A DNA stretch of 64,000 nt, taken from NCBI RefSeq assembly GCF_003590795.1, contig NZ_QYUL01000004.1, forward strand, positions 248,001 to 312,000, given 5' to 3'. The notes beneath the pieces are model-generated. The model searched no databases and had not been told where the DNA came from. It worked only from the letters and a program-made list of their open reading frames with translations. Made by a program: the position numbers and the translations under genes. The DNA is from Azospirillum cavernae (GTDB lineage Bacteria > Pseudomonadota > Alphaproteobacteria > Azospirillales > Azospirillaceae). The first letter of the stretch is position 1. The number at the start of each line of letters is the position of its first letter. Positions 62,109-64,000 of the stretch are shown here, in pieces.

Positions 62109-64000
62109 TCAGAAGGTTTCAGACGCCAGCGTCGCGTCGGTGGCGAGAACCCGGCCCAACTCCTTCTGGCCGAAACGCTCGAACAGCAGCGGCGTGGTGA
62201 AGGTGTCGAGCAGGGTCGAGCTGATAAGCCCGCCGAAGATGGCGATGGCCACCGGCTGAAGGATTTCGGTGCCCGCCCGGTCCGACACCGCCATCAGCGG
62301 AATCAGCGCCAAGCCCGCCGCCAGGGCGGTCATCAGCACCGGCGTCAGCCGTTCGGCGCAGCCGCGCAGGATCAAATCCCGGCCCATCGGCACGCCTTCG
62401 TGCAGATGCAGATTGATGAAGTGGCTGACCTTCAACAGGCTGTTGCGCACGGCGACGCCGGTCACGGCGATGAAGCCGATCAAGGTGGCGAGGCTGAGAT
62501 CCTGGCCGCTGATCCACAGGGCGGCGACGCTGCCCGCCACCGCCAGCGGCACGTTGCCCATCACAATCAGGCACAGCCGCCAGGAGCGGAAACGCTGGTG
62601 CAAAACCAGGAAAATCAGCGCGATGGACACCGGCGTCAGAATCGCCATCATCATCCGCCCGCTTTCGCCCTCGCGGAAGCTGCCCTCCAAACTGGTGCGG
62701 TAGCCGGTGGGAAGCGGGGTGTCGGCGATGACGTCGCGCATGGCCGCCACGATCTTCGCCGTGTCCGACCCGTCGGTGTTGGCCATGATGGCGATGCGCC
62801 GCACCGCGTCTTCGCGCAGAATCAAGCTTGGCCCCGGCGTGATCGCCACCGTGGCGAAGGAGGAGATCGCCACCGACCCCGACGGCGTGTCGATGCGCAG
62901 CAGGCCCAACCGTTCCGGCGCGCGGTCCTCGTCGGCCAGCCGCATCACCACGTCAAAGCGTCGGCCATTGTCGATGATCTGCGACACCGTCCGCCCGTTT
63001 GAAAAGCTTTCCAGCGCCTGGGTGATCGCCGCCGGGGTGATGCCGAACAGGTCGGCGCGCTCGTAATCGACCGTCACCCGCAGTTGCGGGGTGTATTGCT
63101 GCTGTTCGACCAGCAGATCGACCAAGCCGGGAATTCGGGCGAAGCGCGCCCGGAATTTTTCGGCCAGAGTCCGCAACGTCGACAGATCGTTCCCATAGAC
63201 TTTCAGAATGATGGCGCCGCGCACGCCGTTGTCTTCCGACTGCATCCGTTCGGTCAGGAACTGCGTCACCGCCAGATCGGCGGAGAAGATCGACAGGCGG
63301 TTGCGGATGTCGGCCATCACCTCGTGACGGCTGCGCCCCTGATCCAGCACGATCTTGATCGGCCATTCATTGTCGTTGACCGGATCGCCGTCGCCATCCT
63401 GCTCGTACCGCCCGGCGCGGCGGGACAGCGCGCGGACCTCCGGCACCTGCATGAGGATTTGCTCCGCCATATGGCCGATCTTGTAGGATTGGGCCAGCGA
63501 CGTTCCCGGGCTGAGCAGCATGGTCACATAGACGTTGCCCTCGTTGAATTCCGGCAGAAAAGAGCGCGGCAGCAGCGGGACCGAGGCGGCGGCGACCAGC
63601 ACCGCCGCGCCGACGCTCAGCAAAACGGGCCGCCCATGGTCGAGAACCCAACGCAACGCCCGCTCGTTCTCCCGCTTCAGCCAGCGGACGAAACGGCCCT
63701 CATGGGCGCGCTCCAGCGCGCGCATGCCGGGAAACAGGTAGGAGGCGAGCACCGGCGTGACCGTGACCGACACCACCAGACTGGCGAAGATCGAGACGAT
63801 GTAGGCCATCGCCAGCGGCCCGAACATCCGCCCCGGCTGCCCCGGCATGGCGAAGAGCGGGATGAAGACCAGCAGAATGATCGCGGTGGCGTAGACAATG
63901 CCCGACCGCACCTCTTGCGAGGCGCGCGCGATCACCATCAAGGTTGGATCCGGCTGGGCTTTTTTCCGGTTCTCGCCCAAACGGCGCAGGATGTTTTCAA
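62109..64000 (-). CDS. Heavy-metal efflux RND transporter (CzcA/CusA family), 5' end off window
   Basis: C-terminal 630 residues of an inner-membrane RND pump; the start is beyond the right edge. ENILRRLGENRKK, GIVYATAIILLVFIPLFAMP, the large second periplasmic loop (about 110-330) and VMGNVPLAVAGSVAALWISG with IGFIAVTGVAVRNSLLKVSH are typical of the HME subfamily that exports Cu/Ag, Co/Zn/Cd or Ni. The membrane segment with the charged residues that set metal choice is outside the window, so the metal is unknown. It ends 78 nt before the kinase start. Confidence 0.9.
   Translation of the reverse strand, partial: ENILRRLGENRKKAQPDPTLMVIARASQEVRSGIVYATAIILLVFIPLFAMPGQPGRMFGPLAMAYIVSIFASLVVSVTVTPVLASYLFPGMRALERAHEGRFVRWLKRENERALRWVLDHGRPVLLSVGAAVLVAAASVPLLPRSFLPEFNEGNVYVTMLLSPGTSLAQSYKIGHMAEQILMQVPEVRALSRRAGRYEQDGDGDPVNDNEWPIKIVLDQGRSRHEVMADIRNRLSIFSADLAVTQFLTERMQSEDNGVRGAIILKVYGNDLSTLRTLAEKFRARFARIPGLVDLLVEQQQYTPQLRVTVDYERADLFGITPAAITQALESFSNGRTVSQIIDNGRRFDVVMRLADEDRAPERLGLLRIDTPSGSVAISSFATVAITPGPSLILREDAVRRIAIMANTDGSDTAKIVAAMRDVIADTPLPTGYRTSLEGSFREGESGRMMMAILTPVSIALIFLVLHQRFRSWRLCLIVMGNVPLAVAGSVAALWISGQDLSLATLIGFIAVTGVAVRNSLLKVSHFINLHLHEGVPMGRDLILRGCAERLTPVLMTALAAGLALIPLMAVSDRAGTEILQPVAIAIFGGLISSTLLDTFTTPLLFERFGQKELGRVLATDATLASETF

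Overview
The window is about 64 kb of GC-rich DNA with GC-rich third codon positions. Gene content (Sox thiosulfate oxidation, an AapJ-type binding protein, a FixJ-type regulator, two-permease ABC importers, TolC/HlyD exporters) fits an alphaproteobacterium, probably of the Rhodospirillales/Azospirillum kind. This is inference from content; there is no rRNA or other marker gene here. No tRNA, rRNA, CRISPR array, IS element or prophage was seen.

Region 1 (1-8.0 kb, minus strand) is a tightly overlapping operon. In transcription order it encodes a large membrane protein joining a type I periplasmic binding domain to an MscS channel, a type I secretion ABC protein, an HlyD adaptor, a TolC-like outer membrane protein and an AapJ-like amino-acid binding protein cut by the window edge. 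Diverging from it (8.1-15.7 kb, plus strand) is a giant cell-surface or secreted protein of about 2530 residues: Ala-rich repeats, an 80-residue poly-proline stretch, seven VCBS repeats and lectin/LamG-like domains. It is interrupted by an apparent 1-bp deletion in a G5 run.

Region 2 (15.7-20.5 kb, minus strand) has two related membrane-anchored TPR proteins, an OppA-type binding protein and a Gly/His-rich exported protein, preceded by a very AT-rich upstream region. Region 3 (21-38.2 kb) holds a lytic transglycosylase lipoprotein with a SPOR domain, a DnaQ-like exonuclease, a protein with two cyclic-nucleotide-binding-type domains, an NMT1/THI5-type ABC importer, a VapBC pair, a YhhJ/RbbA/HlyD exporter, and a bufferin operon (bufA-bufB-bufC-doxX) that runs into a chemoreceptor gene. 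The doxX gene has an apparent 1-bp deletion in a C5 run.

Region 4 (39.3-49.9 kb) is a compact biosynthetic cluster bounded by AT-rich DNA: a 2-oxoglutarate/Fe(II) oxygenase, a single-module NRPS (A-PCP-E-reductase), two SDRs, an MFS exporter, a class III aminotransferase and a LuxR-type regulator without a LuxI partner in the window. The domain logic predicts a reduced, aminated D-amino-acid derivative. Region 5 (50.2-62.0 kb, minus strand) is a full Sox locus (soxC, D, Y, Z, A, X, B, a DsrE-like protein, a YeeE/SoxT transporter, a SoxH-like hydrolase) behind a TtrS/ThsS-like sensor kinase and a FixJ-like regulator. A perfect 16-bp palindrome sits between the regulator and soxC. The right edge cuts a heavy-metal RND pump.

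The least ordinary items are the binding-protein/channel fusion in a secretion operon facing a giant adhesin, and the A-PCP-E-R NRPS cluster with its orphan LuxR regulator.
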